In this document: positions 40,382 to 49,706 of the stretch, piece by piece
Layout: every line of letters starts with the position of its first letter
Position numbering within the stretch: the first letter of the stretch is position 1
Assembly (NCBI GenBank): GCA_016713645.1
Contig: JADJOU010000011.1
Location: forward strand, 62,001-126,000
Direction of reading: 5' to 3'
DNA: 64,000 bases
From: Bacteroidota bacterium
GTDB lineage: Bacteria > Bacteroidota > Bacteroidia > Chitinophagales > JADJOU01
Notes under the pieces: model-generated
Told to the model about the DNA's origin: nothing
Seen by the model: the letters and a program-made list of their open reading frames with translations, nothing else
Databases searched by the model: none
Made by a program: the position numbers and the translations under genes

Positions 40382-40887
40382 ATGTTTATGCAATTTAATT
40401 GGACAGCAGTTATTATTTCTACGCTAATTCCCATGGTAATTGGTTTTGTTTGGTACAATCCCAAGACGATGGGCAAGATGTGGATGGAAGCCAATGGCTT
40501 TAAAGAAGAGGAGTTGAAGGAAAACTTCAATCCAGTAAAAGTATTTGGGCTCGCTTTTTTGATGAGTTTCTTAATTAGTATGGCGCTGCATCCGATGGTT
40601 ATCCATCAATGGGGATTTATGTCGAGTTTGATGACCGGAGATAAGGGAACAATTCCTGCAGAGTTGACACAGTATGTCGCAGACTATATGACAAATTACG
40701 GAAAGAATTTTAGATCTTATGGACATGGTGCACTTCACGGATTGATCACATCTATCTTTTTGATTTTGCCAATTATTGTTACGAATGCCTTATTTGAGAA
40801 GCGCTCTGGCAAATATATATTTGTACATTGGGGATATTGGGCGCTTTGTCTCTCTTGATGGGAGCTGTCATTTGCGGGATGATATAG
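40382..40887 (+). CDS. DUF1761 membrane protein, one frameshift at the 3' end
   Basis: A ~168-residue protein with four hydrophobic segments, matching DUF1761 (V-I-G-F-V-W-Y-N-P-K-T-M-G-K-M-W, typical of the family). The frame breaks near 40855 in a CTCTTG stretch. Adding one T gives L-C-L-S-L-M-G-A-V-I-C-G-M-I and a TAG at 40887. Start choice: ATG at 40382 (MFMQFNW) or 40388; the open frame upstream to 40328 is not family-like. Function unknown. Confidence 0.78.
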
Positions 40888-40907
40888 TATTTATACCAAT
40901 GAAAATA

Positions 40908-40937
40908 AAAAGCCGAGGAATTCCTCGGCTTTTTTTA
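40908..40937. terminator. Bidirectional terminator between convergent genes
   Basis: The perfect 28-bp palindrome AAAAAGCCGAGGAATTCCTC and following bases has A-rich and T-rich flanks on both sides, so it can terminate both the DUF1761 gene and the LamG gene. Confidence 0.88.
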
Positions 40938-40955
40938 TTGGATAAAAAAACTTAA

Positions 40956-42119
40956 TTACTCTTTCGTTATCATCTTTCTAATAATTCCATTTTCCGTCTT
41001 AATTTCCGCTATATAAATACCAGTATGAAGTGAATTGAAATTAATCGTCGCTTGATTTGTATTGCTTGTGATGAGCATGCCATTTAAATCAAAGATGGTA
41101 ATTGATTTCACTGCAAGGTCAGATGCAATATTCAATACATCAACTACGGGATTAGGATAGATACGCAAGGCATTTTCTATTTGGTTGATACTAGTTGTAA
41201 TTTTTCCTACAGTCATTACACTATTGGAGACTGCGTCGCATCCTGCAAGATTGTAAACGATACATGAATAAGAAGCGGATGAAGTGGGAGCATAAGACTG
41301 TGCGTTGGCTCCAGGTATAATCGTATCATTTCTCAACCATTGATATTTTGCGCCAGCACTTGCTGTCAATAAACTGCTCGTGCCAGAGATAGTTGCGCTG
41401 TGCAATGTGCACATTTTAGAAGTCGTATCAAGAAATAAGGCTTTTATTTCACTCTTGCTCAATGCTCGATTGTAAAAGGCGAGATCATCGATTCTTCCAT
41501 TAATTCCTCCGCCTAATGTCAATAATGAATCAGATGGGCCCAATTTTACATCTCCTGTCATAGACCTTGAATTGAGTAAAACAGTATCTCCATAGAGTGA
41601 AAAATTAATACTGTCGTAAACCAATACGGTATGAATCCATCTATTCGCTAAAGGCGCAAGGGGCGCTACATTGACATATTTATTGTCTCCACCACCTATT
41701 GTGCTCAATACTGCGCCAGCGTATGGGTTGACACCTACTAAGTTGAATGTCATTCCATATTTGTTGACACCTTGACTTGTCAAAATCAACATCGTTGGAT
41801 ATTGGTTTATTTGAGCTGTAGGTATATACATCCAAAAACTAATGGTGAATTTATTTTTGAATTTCATTTTGTCTGCCTTACTAAAATTCATAATGGCGTT
41901 TCCACCATTTGCAGCGGAGAATTCTATGGCTCTTCCTGGACGGTTGAGGTGATCACCGGTCGTGATGGTGCTGTTGGTATCGCCATGGTATTTATTTGGC
42001 CCATCATCGAGTGCATTATTGTCGAGCGGGTAAAAGGCGACTAAGCCATTTTGTGGGATTTGTGCAATAGCTGATAAGCTAAGTAACAGCAAAGTGTATA
42101 TCGTAAATAATTTGTTCAT
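40956..42119 (-). CDS. LamG-domain secreted protein with T9SS type A sorting domain
   Basis: A 387-residue secreted protein, frame intact. Signal peptide (cut near S-A-I-A-Q, residue 20). A LamG/concanavalin-like domain spans about residues 25-235, with L-V-A-F-Y-P-L-D-N-N-A-L-D at its start and N-G-R-I-D-D-L-A-F-Y-N-R-A-L-S at its end. A short Ig-like segment with one Cys pair follows. The C-terminal sorting domain begins R-I-Y-P-N-P-V-V-D-V. No catalytic domain is seen; carbohydrate or matrix binding is possible. It has its own -7 box. Confidence 0.9.
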   Translation of the reverse strand: MNKLFTIYTLLLLSLSAIAQIPQNGLVAFYPLDNNALDDGPNKYHGDTNSTITTGDHLNRPGRAIEFSAANGGNAIMNFSKADKMKFKNKFTISFWMYIPTAQINQYPTMLILTSQGVNKYGMTFNLVGVNPYAGAVLSTIGGGDNKYVNVAPLAPLANRWIHTVLVYDSINFSLYGDTVLLNSRSMTGDVKLGPSDSLLTLGGGINGRIDDLAFYNRALSKSEIKALFLDTTSKMCTLHSATISGTSSLLTASAGAKYQWLRNDTIIPGANAQSYAPTSSASYSCIVYNLAGCDAVSNSVMTVGKITTSINQIENALRIYPNPVVDVLNIASDLAVKSITIFDLNGMLITSNTNQATINFNSLHTGIYIAEIKTENGIIRKMITKE

Positions 42120-42148
42120 TGTAAATAATTTTTTGGTTATTAATAGAA

Positions 42149-42156
42149 CAAAAATA
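42149..42156 (-). promoter_or_regulatory. -7 box of the LamG gene
   Basis: On the minus strand TATTTTTG matches the consensus exactly and lies 29 bp before the ATG. The -33 region is weak. Confidence 0.4.
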
Positions 42157-42231
42157 GATACAGAATTTCGGCTAAAATGAATGAGTAAGTGAAACGACCT
42201 TTTCAGTTAGCAATTTCTTAATTTCAATGAT

Positions 42232-42984
42232 TTACTTCCTCTTGACGATATTCAATTCTTCAATTAAATAACTCATCTTGTCACTCGAAACGGGTACTTG
42301 AGTCTTTTGATTCATCAATAAATAACCCCCATCAGATTTGACTATATCTGTAATGAAATTTTTATTGACAATAAAAGATTTATGTACGCGCAATAAACTT
42401 GAATTGTTTGGCAATGTCTCCTCAAAATTCTTGAGTGTTCTGCTTACTAAATGCGTCTTATCATCTGACGTGAATACCTCCGTATAGTTGCTATCCGCCT
42501 TAATTAAAATGATTTTATCAAGTTCGATGACTTTGTAACCATTGGAGGTCGGTATTGCAATTTTTTGATTAGCATCGCTATTTAGATTTGTTTTTAGGGT
42601 TTTATATCTTAAGAAACCTTGCTCAAATTGTTTAGTGAATTTTTCTACGGCTATTTTCAAATCTTCTGATTCTAGTGGCTTCAATAAATAATCGACGGCA
42701 GACATTTTGAAGGCCTGCAATGCATATTGGTTATAAGCTGTAGTGAATATGATCCCAAATTTGACTTCGTCTTCTTCAAAAAAATCCAATAATTCTAAGC
42801 CACTATGCCCTGGCATCTCAATATCTAAAAATATTAAATCAGGTTTGTGTTTTCGAATGGCCTTTACACCATCAGGTAAATTCTCGCATTCTGCAATAAC
42901 AATGACATTCGGACAATGCTCTTTGAGTAAATTAACAATTAAATTTCTGGCATGTTTTTCGTCTTCTATGATGATTACATTCAT
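42232..42984 (-). CDS. LytTR-family response regulator
   Basis: A 250-residue response regulator, frame intact. The receiver has acidic residues E7-D8, phospho-acceptor Asp54 (I-F-L-D-I-E-M-P-G) and D-Y-L-L-K-P. The LytTR domain (about 140-245) includes L-L-R-V-H-K-S-F-I-V-N-K. The gene lies 10 bp downstream of the kinase gene that ends at 42995, so the two form one operon and likely a signalling pair. Confidence 0.93.
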   Translation of the reverse strand: MNVIIIEDEKHARNLIVNLLKEHCPNVIVIAECENLPDGVKAIRKHKPDLIFLDIEMPGHSGLELLDFFEEDEVKFGIIFTTAYNQYALQAFKMSAVDYLLKPLESEDLKIAVEKFTKQFEQGFLRYKTLKTNLNSDANQKIAIPTSNGYKVIELDKIILIKADSNYTEVFTSDDKTHLVSRTLKNFEETLPNNSSLLRVHKSFIVNKNFITDIVKSDGGYLLMNQKTQVPVSSDKMSYLIEELNIVKRK

Positions 42985-42994
42985 GTTGTTTATT

Positions 42995-45937
42995 TTAGTG
43001 ATTTTCTGCGGTTATGGTTAAGAGAACAACTGTTCCAGTAGCACGGCCATTTGTGTCTGTTTTATCTATGTATTCAACCCCAATTTTATTTTTCTCTTGA
43101 TTGAGCAATTCAATTCTCTTTTATTTGCTTCAGTCGAAAAAGATTGATGCTTGTCTTTTTGGAGTCGATTTATTTCTTCACTTCGCTTTCGGCCGATTCC
43201 ATTGTCTTCAATTGTTATTGTCAATTCTTGATTGTTTTTTTTATCAAAATGAATCATCAATTTCTTTTCACCTCTTAAGTGAAGTAAACCATGTTTAATT
43301 GCATTCTCAATATATGGTTGCAAAATCATAGATGGAATGTATGTCTGCATTATATCTATGTTTGGCTTAATTTCGATTTTATAAATAAAATCTTCGAATC
43401 GCATTTTTTCAAGATCCAAATACATGGTTAATGTATTTATTTCCTCTTGAAGGCTTATACGATCTTTTTCGCTCATCTCTAATACACTTCTTGTGAGTTT
43501 TGAAAATTTAGAGAGGTAATTGGCCGCTTTGTTTTTATCTTCTGTAATAATAAATGATTGTATCGTATTTAGTGCATTGAAAAGAAAGTGCGGATTCATC
43601 TGAGACTTAATACTGGACAACATTGAATTGCGCAAATCCTTCTCCAAATTGGATTTCTCAAGTTGATATTTATTTTCTTTTAAACTGGTTTTAATTTTCC
43701 AAGTATAGAAAAGATAAATAAGAAATAGCATCATCATTATGGATAATACAATAAACCACGATTGAAAATACCAAGGCGCTTTGATTGTAAATACAATTGC
43801 TTCATTATAGATGATGTCATCTATACTAAATGAAATATGATAATCTCCTTTTGATAAAGAGGCAAGACTGAGTATTCGCTGTGAAGGTTCAATCGTTTTC
43901 CATGTTTCTTTGTTGATTCTATATTTAATTAGATGCTCATTATTGTAATAATCTAAAACAGAAAAATGGATATCTATGTCATTTTCAGAATGATTAAAAT
44001 GAAGGTTTTTTAAATTGTAAATTAATTTATTCTTCGCAAGAATATAATTTACATAAAAAGGGATTTCGTTTTTACCGGTGTTTATATAACGGTCTAATTC
44101 TATGATGAGATTATTTGAAGTTAAATAGTAAAAACTATCTTTCATTTCAATATCATTGATTTCAGTCGTTTTTTTGTGCGTGTTGATTTTATGTATGATT
44201 GGTTTTTTTATCAATGATTCTAGATCATTTAATTCTAATTCAATGATAGATTGTGCTGTAGCTAAGTATAATTTATTATTCAAACATTTCATCCAGAAGA
44301 AGGGGCCATGTTTATTGACCAATTCTAGATTTTTAATCTCTGCTAATTTGTTTTTAATCAATAATTGACCCGAATTCGTTAAAATAAACAGTGTTTCTTT
44401 TTTAAAATAATTTTAGATGTGTAAAGGCGATCACCATCATAATTTAGTTCTCCCAATGTATCGGTGTTAGCATAAATCAATCCAATATTTGTACCCCAAT
44501 AGATAATTCGATTGAAACTGTCGAATGCTACTGTTCGCGCTCTTACATCGTTATAAATATTAACGCTAGAGTCAAATCCTAAATAAATAAAATTCGTATC
44601 TTTAGCCAATTGCTTATGATAAAAATCATCCCAAATACTAGGTGTTTTGCTCTCGACAAATAAATTGATTGAGGCTCCACCCGTTAATGCAGATACTGCA
44701 TATTTATGATCCAGCATCACCATTTCTTTCAACCCACCAGATAATCCCAATAAAGTCTGATTGTCATATTTAAATAAATGGATGTTTTGATTATTTGTAT
44801 TTGAATTCGAAAATATTTTCGCTGTCCTAGATTCAAAATATCATAGATAGCAAATTTTGAATTATTGTGATAAATCGGTTCTATATTTTTCTTATGATTG
44901 TCAAAATGAATAATTTCTCCAAACTCATTAAACAAGATTAGTTTTTTGTCAATTAATTTAATTTTTGAATTAGCAATTGGGAATTCATAAACTCTTTCAT
45001 TGGACTTGGAAGGAAAAATATATATCCCATTTGAGGTTGTAGATATCCATATATATTTATTTTTATCGACAATCACGTGTGAGGCAGAGGCATCTTTTAC
45101 TAGATTTTCTTTAGCATCGTGGGTGTTTAAATCAATAGAAAGGAGACCAACTCTATTTAGTATCCATAGTGTATTTGAGATTCTTTCAAATCCCTGTATT
45201 TGATTTCCATTTTGATTATGATACCATAAATGATGCTTTTTATTGTAAAACGCATATAGAAATTGTGCATTTCCAAATCCTTCAAACGAAATGATGGTAT
45301 CTCCTTTTATCGCTGTTCCATATATTATAGAAGATTCATTAATCCCTTGATAGGTTTTGATTAATTGATTATTTGAATTATAAAAATCGACTTTGTTATT
45401 GTAAGTGATGCTATAGAATTGACTATCCACTCTTGTAATGGTCGCAAATGGATGCATCAGTGGTTGTTTCTTTTTTATCTTCATCTTAACGATATCAAAA
45501 TAGATAATTGAACTCGTTCGATCAATATAAATTAACTCATCTTGAAGCATGACCATTTCTTTATTCCCGGCTGATAGGAGTTCATTGCCTAGCAATTTTA
45601 AACTATCATTTTCTACATAAAAAATAGCTCCATCAAAATTGCGATACCAGATTCTTCCGAAACGGTCTTCTTTGATATAGGAGCCAGATTTATGACTCAT
45701 TTTAGTATGGGAGTACAATCTATAATTCGTACCATCATATCTATATAATCCCTTATCAGTAGCAATCCACATATAGCCTTTCTGATCTTGATGGAGATTA
45801 TATACTTCATTCGTAGGCAATCCATTTTCCTTGGTCAATCGAATAATATAGGGTTGTTGCGCTTCTGCAAATAGCGAAATAAACAAGTATATAGGAAGAA
45901 TTAATGAAATTTTCATTGAAGTGTAAATATGATTCAA
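42995..45937 (-). CDS. Sensor histidine kinase with propeller sensor (LytS-type), about three frameshifts
   Basis: A ~980-residue membrane kinase like the one at 30716. Signal peptide (1-22, ending L-F-A-E-A-Q), then propeller repeats starting with E-N-G-L-P-T-N-E-V-Y and M-W-I-A-T-D-K-G-L-Y-R-Y-D-G. A Y_Y_Y-like domain, one membrane helix (about 43710-43770) and the kinase core follow, with S-Q-M-N-P-H-F-L-F-N-A-L-N and S-M-I-L-Q-P-Y-I-E-N-A-I. Breaks near 44760, 44390 and 43125 can be bridged; after the last, the tail reads R-I-E-L-L-N-Q-E-K and ends at the TAA 42995-42997. Operon with the response regulator downstream. Stimulus unknown. Confidence 0.88.
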
Positions 45938-46088
45938 TCTAATGAAAAAATCAAGATTGAGTGAGTGAAAAGTTGTTTTTAGTGAGGGAATCTAATTTTG
46001 GCCAGACTTTCTATATCGAATAAGTTTATTTTTTATATCCAATTTCTCATTTTCCCGCTTATTTTTACTCTATTAAAATTTTACGACT

Positions 46089-47642
46089 ATGCCCATAAGA
46101 ATGGTTCAAGATGAAAATCAGTCCAATGATGACAACGGCGGAAGAGAGCGCAACCCCGGTGGTGGCGGTGGAGGCATCAACCTCGGTTGCTTGATGATGC
46201 TATTGCCATATCTCCTCAGAAGACCCAAATTATTTATTCCCTTGCTCATATTGGGTGGGATTGGCTATTTCTTTTTTGGCAATCAATTTAGTCATTTGGC
46301 CGATAATACGCAACAACTGCAACAATCGACCTTCGCGATGGGTGGCGAAATGAAAGAGGAGATATTTGATAAGGCAGAAGTCTACGAACCGCTCGCCGAC
46401 AATCGAAAAAATCCATTGCCAGAGCGAGTTACATTAGAGCCATACTGTCCCGATAGATTGAATCAAGGTTCGCAGGGGTCTTGTGTGGCTTGGTCTTCGG
46501 CTTATGCTGCGCGCACGATTTTGGAGTCTAAAGCGACGGGCACCAATCCCAATAAGAATGCATTTTCCCCTTCTTATCTCTACAATCAAATTGCCTTAGA
46601 GGGCTGTCAAGGCTCCTATATTCAATATGCCATGGATAAAATGCAGAAAGAGGGCTTGGCGAAATTTGAAGATTTTGAATACGATGAATCAGATTGCAGC
46701 AGGCAACCGCCAGGCGATTTGAAAATGTCAGCCGCACAATATAAAACGCGTGGATTTAATAGATTGACGCGCGGCGGCGACGATTATAAAATTGATTTAT
46801 TGGCCATCAAGCAAAACCTCGCACAAGGTGCCCCTGTCGTCATTGGTATGATGGTCGGTGGTTCTTTTATGCAAGAGATGTTGGGCACCGAAGTGTGGAT
46901 TCCGAATGATCGAGATTATGATATGCCAAACTTTGGCGGACATGCGATGTGCATCATCGGTTATGATGATTTTAAAAATGGCGGTGCTTTTCAAATCATG
47001 AATAGTTGGGGCAAGGACTGGGGTGTGAATGGCATCGGTTGGGTGCGTTATAAAGATTTTGAATATTTTGGCAAGGAGGCGTATGGCCTTTATCCCATGG
47101 GCAATGCCATTACCCAGAACGAAAACAAATTGGATGTGTCTTTTGGATTGGTGGAGAATGCATCGGGCAAGAATATATCCTTGGTGCGCAAATCAGATGG
47201 CATCTATGGCACGAAAAGCCCTATCGCAAAAGGAACGAAGTTCAAAGTGGAAGTGACCAATAGCGCAGATTGCTATACCTATATTTTTGGCATGGAGACA
47301 GATAATACCAATTATGTCTTATTCCCCTATACAAAGAAACACTCACCCTACTGCGGCATTACGGGAACGAGGTTATTTCCAAAAGATTATTCGATGCAAG
47401 CTGATGCGCTGGGAGAGAAGGATAAAATTGCCGTTTTAATTACTAAGAAACCGCTGGATTATGTCGCTTTCAATGAATCGATGAACAATAAAAATATAGA
47501 TTTTGCGCAACGATTCAATCAATTGATTCAATCGATGGCTGCGACTTCTGTCGATTTTAAACAGACGGAGAATATTTCTTTCACGGCAGATTTAAATGGG
47601 AAAAATGCCATCGGAGTGATCATAGAAATCGATAAAAAATAA
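46089..47642 (+). CDS. Papain-like (C1A) cysteine protease with N-terminal membrane anchor and DUF4384-like C-domain
   Basis: A 517-residue protein, frame intact. A Gly-rich start is followed by one transmembrane helix (about residues 46-63). The papain fold then has the oxyanion Gln and nucleophile Cys132 in N-Q-G-S-Q-G-S-C-V-A-W-S, His285 in G-G-H-A-M, and Asn305 in M-N-S-W-G. All catalytic residues are therefore present. The C-terminal ~140 residues resemble DUF4384 (Y-I-F-G-M-E-T-D-N, F-P-Y-T-K-K-H-S-P). The lack of a pro-peptide-like region is odd for papain. The target is unknown. The YjbR gene starts 3 bp after the stop, so it is cotranscribed. Confidence 0.88.
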   Translation: MPIRMVQDENQSNDDNGGRERNPGGGGGGINLGCLMMLLPYLLRRPKLFIPLLILGGIGYFFFGNQFSHLADNTQQLQQSTFAMGGEMKEEIFDKAEVYEPLADNRKNPLPERVTLEPYCPDRLNQGSQGSCVAWSSAYAARTILESKATGTNPNKNAFSPSYLYNQIALEGCQGSYIQYAMDKMQKEGLAKFEDFEYDESDCSRQPPGDLKMSAAQYKTRGFNRLTRGGDDYKIDLLAIKQNLAQGAPVVIGMMVGGSFMQEMLGTEVWIPNDRDYDMPNFGGHAMCIIGYDDFKNGGAFQIMNSWGKDWGVNGIGWVRYKDFEYFGKEAYGLYPMGNAITQNENKLDVSFGLVENASGKNISLVRKSDGIYGTKSPIAKGTKFKVEVTNSADCYTYIFGMETDNTNYVLFPYTKKHSPYCGITGTRLFPKDYSMQADALGEKDKIAVLITKKPLDYVAFNESMNNKNIDFAQRFNQLIQSMAATSVDFKQTENISFTADLNGKNAIGVIIEIDKK

Positions 47643-47645
47643 GCG

Positions 47646-47989
47646 ATGGATATTGAGCGATTGAGGGAGATTTGTTTGGCATTGCCGCATAGCACAGAAG
47701 ATATCAAATGGGGAAACCACCTCACTTTTTGCATAGCCGCTAAGATGTTTATCATCATTGGTTTGGATCAGTTTCCGCACAATGCCTCTTTCAAAACGAG
47801 TGAGGAGGAATTTGACAAATTAAAGAGATTGAGGGTTCATTCCAGCACCCTATTTGGCGAGAAATAAGTGGATTATGGTGGAAGATATTTCACTTGTTGA
47901 CGGATGCGCAATGGCACAGCGATATACAGCCTGGGCACATCAAATTGTCAAGGGAAACTGTCAAGAAATTGCAAGAGGAGTTAAGGTGA
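47646..47989 (+). CDS. MmcQ/YjbR family protein, two frameshifts
   Basis: A ~114-residue protein of the MmcQ/YjbR family (DNA-binding-like fold, role unclear). The start M-D-I-E-R-L-R-E-I-C-L-A-L-P and E-D-I-K-W-G are family landmarks. The frame breaks near 47866 (A-run) and about 47908. A corrected reading continues K-W-I-M-V-E-D-I-S and then W-H-S-D-I-Q-P-G-H, ending at the TGA 47987-47989. Probably functional after correction. Confidence 0.75.
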
Positions 47990-48141
47990 AAAATTAGGGA
48001 ATCAGCATTTTTATTCTTATCAACATCTTCCCAGTAGGGTAAAAGATTAGAGAATGAGATTTTAGCTTATTATCAATTTTTACCTATTTTAACGAAACTT
48101 ATATATTTCTTTTCGTTTATTTACCAAATAATCACAGAAAC

Positions 48142-49698
48142 ATGGATGCAATTAAAATACTTTGGGCAGATGATGAGATTGATTTGCTCAAGCCGCAAAT
48201 CTTTTTTTTAGAGCAGAAAGGCTATCGCGTAACCCCTGTTTCCAATGGACAAGATGCCTTAGAGCGCTGTCAGGAAGAAGTATTTGATATCGTGTTTTTG
48301 GATGAGTCTATGCCGGGGTTAACTGGATTGGAGACGCTGTCTAGATTGAAACAATTGCGCAGTCAGATTCCCGTGGTCATGATTACCAAAAATGAAGAAG
48401 AGAATTTGATGGAAGATGCCATTGGCTCTCAAATAGCGGATTACCTCATCAAACCTGTCAAACCGCAGCAGATTTTACTGACGCTTAAAAAAATAATAGA
48501 CAATAAACGCTTGGTGAGTGAAAAGACCAATTCTGCTTATCAGCAAGAGTTTCAACGCTTATTCATGTCGATTCAAAGTGTGGGCAATTACAAGGAATGG
48601 GTAGAAGTATTCAAGCAATTGACTTATTGGGAATTGGAATTGGGCAAGTCGGATCAGCGCATGAAAGAAGTCTTCGATATGCAGAAGAGCGAGGCAAATA
48701 GAGAGTTTAGCAAGTTTTTCAGCAAGCACTATATTCATTGGATGAACCATCCCAATGAAGAAGATACACCTGTGATGTCCCATAATTTGATGCGCAAAAA
48801 GGCCTTCTCTTATATCACGCAGGACAAACCGACGGTCTTTTTATTGATCGATAATTTGCGCTATGATCAATGGAGGGTTATACAACCAATGATATCTGAA
48901 ATGTTCAAGCAAAAAGAAGATGATACATTTTTCAGTATCCTACCAAGTGCGACACAATACAGTCGCAATGCGATATTCGCGGGAATGACGCCCTTAGAGA
49001 TTCAACAGAAATTTCCTCAATATTGGAAATACGATGACGATGAAGGAGGAAAAAATCTCTTTGAAAGCGAATTATTGCAAGCCCAATTAAAAGCCAATTT
49101 CAAGGATGAAATAAAATCCCATTATGTCAAAATTCTCAACCACGAAAGTGGTTTGGATTTGGAGAATAATATTCACAATTATTTGCACAATCGCTTTATC
49201 GCTATCGTCTATAACTTCGTAGATATGCTCTCTCACGCAAGAACGGATATGGAGGTATTGAAGGAATTGGCGAGTGATGAATCTGCATTTAGATCTATTA
49301 CGATGAGTTGGTTTGAGCATTCACCATTGCAGAATACCTTGAAGAAATTGGCGGAGAAGGACATCAACCTCATCATCACGACAGACCATGGCACGACGCG
49401 TGTGAACAATCCATCGAAGTGTCAAGGGGATAAATCGACCAGCACAAATATTCGCTATAAAGCCGGCAAGAATTTGCAGTACGAGGAGCGGGATGTATTT
49501 GTCATTCGCAAGCCCGAAGATGCGAAATTGCCGCAGAGCAATATTAGCACGTCATATATTTTTGCGAAAGAGGATAATTATTTGATTTATCAAAATAATT
49601 ACAACCAGTTTGTGAATATGTATAAGAATACATTCCAGCATGGTGGTATTTCCTTAGAGGAGATTATTGTTCCCTTTGCGGTGTTTGGAAAGAAATAA
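48142..49698 (+). CDS. porX: PorX, T9SS response regulator with PglZ domain
   Basis: A 518-residue protein, frame intact. The receiver domain (1-122) has D10-D11, phospho-acceptor Asp54 (V-F-L-D-E-S-M-P-G), T/K residues in V-M-I-T-K and D-Y-L-I-K-P. A linker is followed by an alkaline-phosphatase-superfamily PglZ domain (about 210-518), with F-L-L-I-D-N-L-R, a T-x-Y-S-R nucleophile segment (S-A-T-Q-Y-S-R) and T-T-D-H-G-T-T. In the Porphyromonas system PorX works with PorY and sigma P to control T9SS genes; its PglZ domain is a phosphodiesterase. Here it stands beside a TPR kinase with a convergent 8-bp gap, not beside PorY. The presence of at least five T9SS cargo genes in the window fits its role. 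Confidence 0.93.
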   Translation: MDAIKILWADDEIDLLKPQIFFLEQKGYRVTPVSNGQDALERCQEEVFDIVFLDESMPGLTGLETLSRLKQLRSQIPVVMITKNEEENLMEDAIGSQIADYLIKPVKPQQILLTLKKIIDNKRLVSEKTNSAYQQEFQRLFMSIQSVGNYKEWVEVFKQLTYWELELGKSDQRMKEVFDMQKSEANREFSKFFSKHYIHWMNHPNEEDTPVMSHNLMRKKAFSYITQDKPTVFLLIDNLRYDQWRVIQPMISEMFKQKEDDTFFSILPSATQYSRNAIFAGMTPLEIQQKFPQYWKYDDDEGGKNLFESELLQAQLKANFKDEIKSHYVKILNHESGLDLENNIHNYLHNRFIAIVYNFVDMLSHARTDMEVLKELASDESAFRSITMSWFEHSPLQNTLKKLAEKDINLIITTDHGTTRVNNPSKCQGDKSTSTNIRYKAGKNLQYEERDVFVIRKPEDAKLPQSNISTSYIFAKEDNYLIYQNNYNQFVNMYKNTFQHGGISLEEIIVPFAVFGKK

Positions 49699-49706
49699 TG
49701 GAAATA

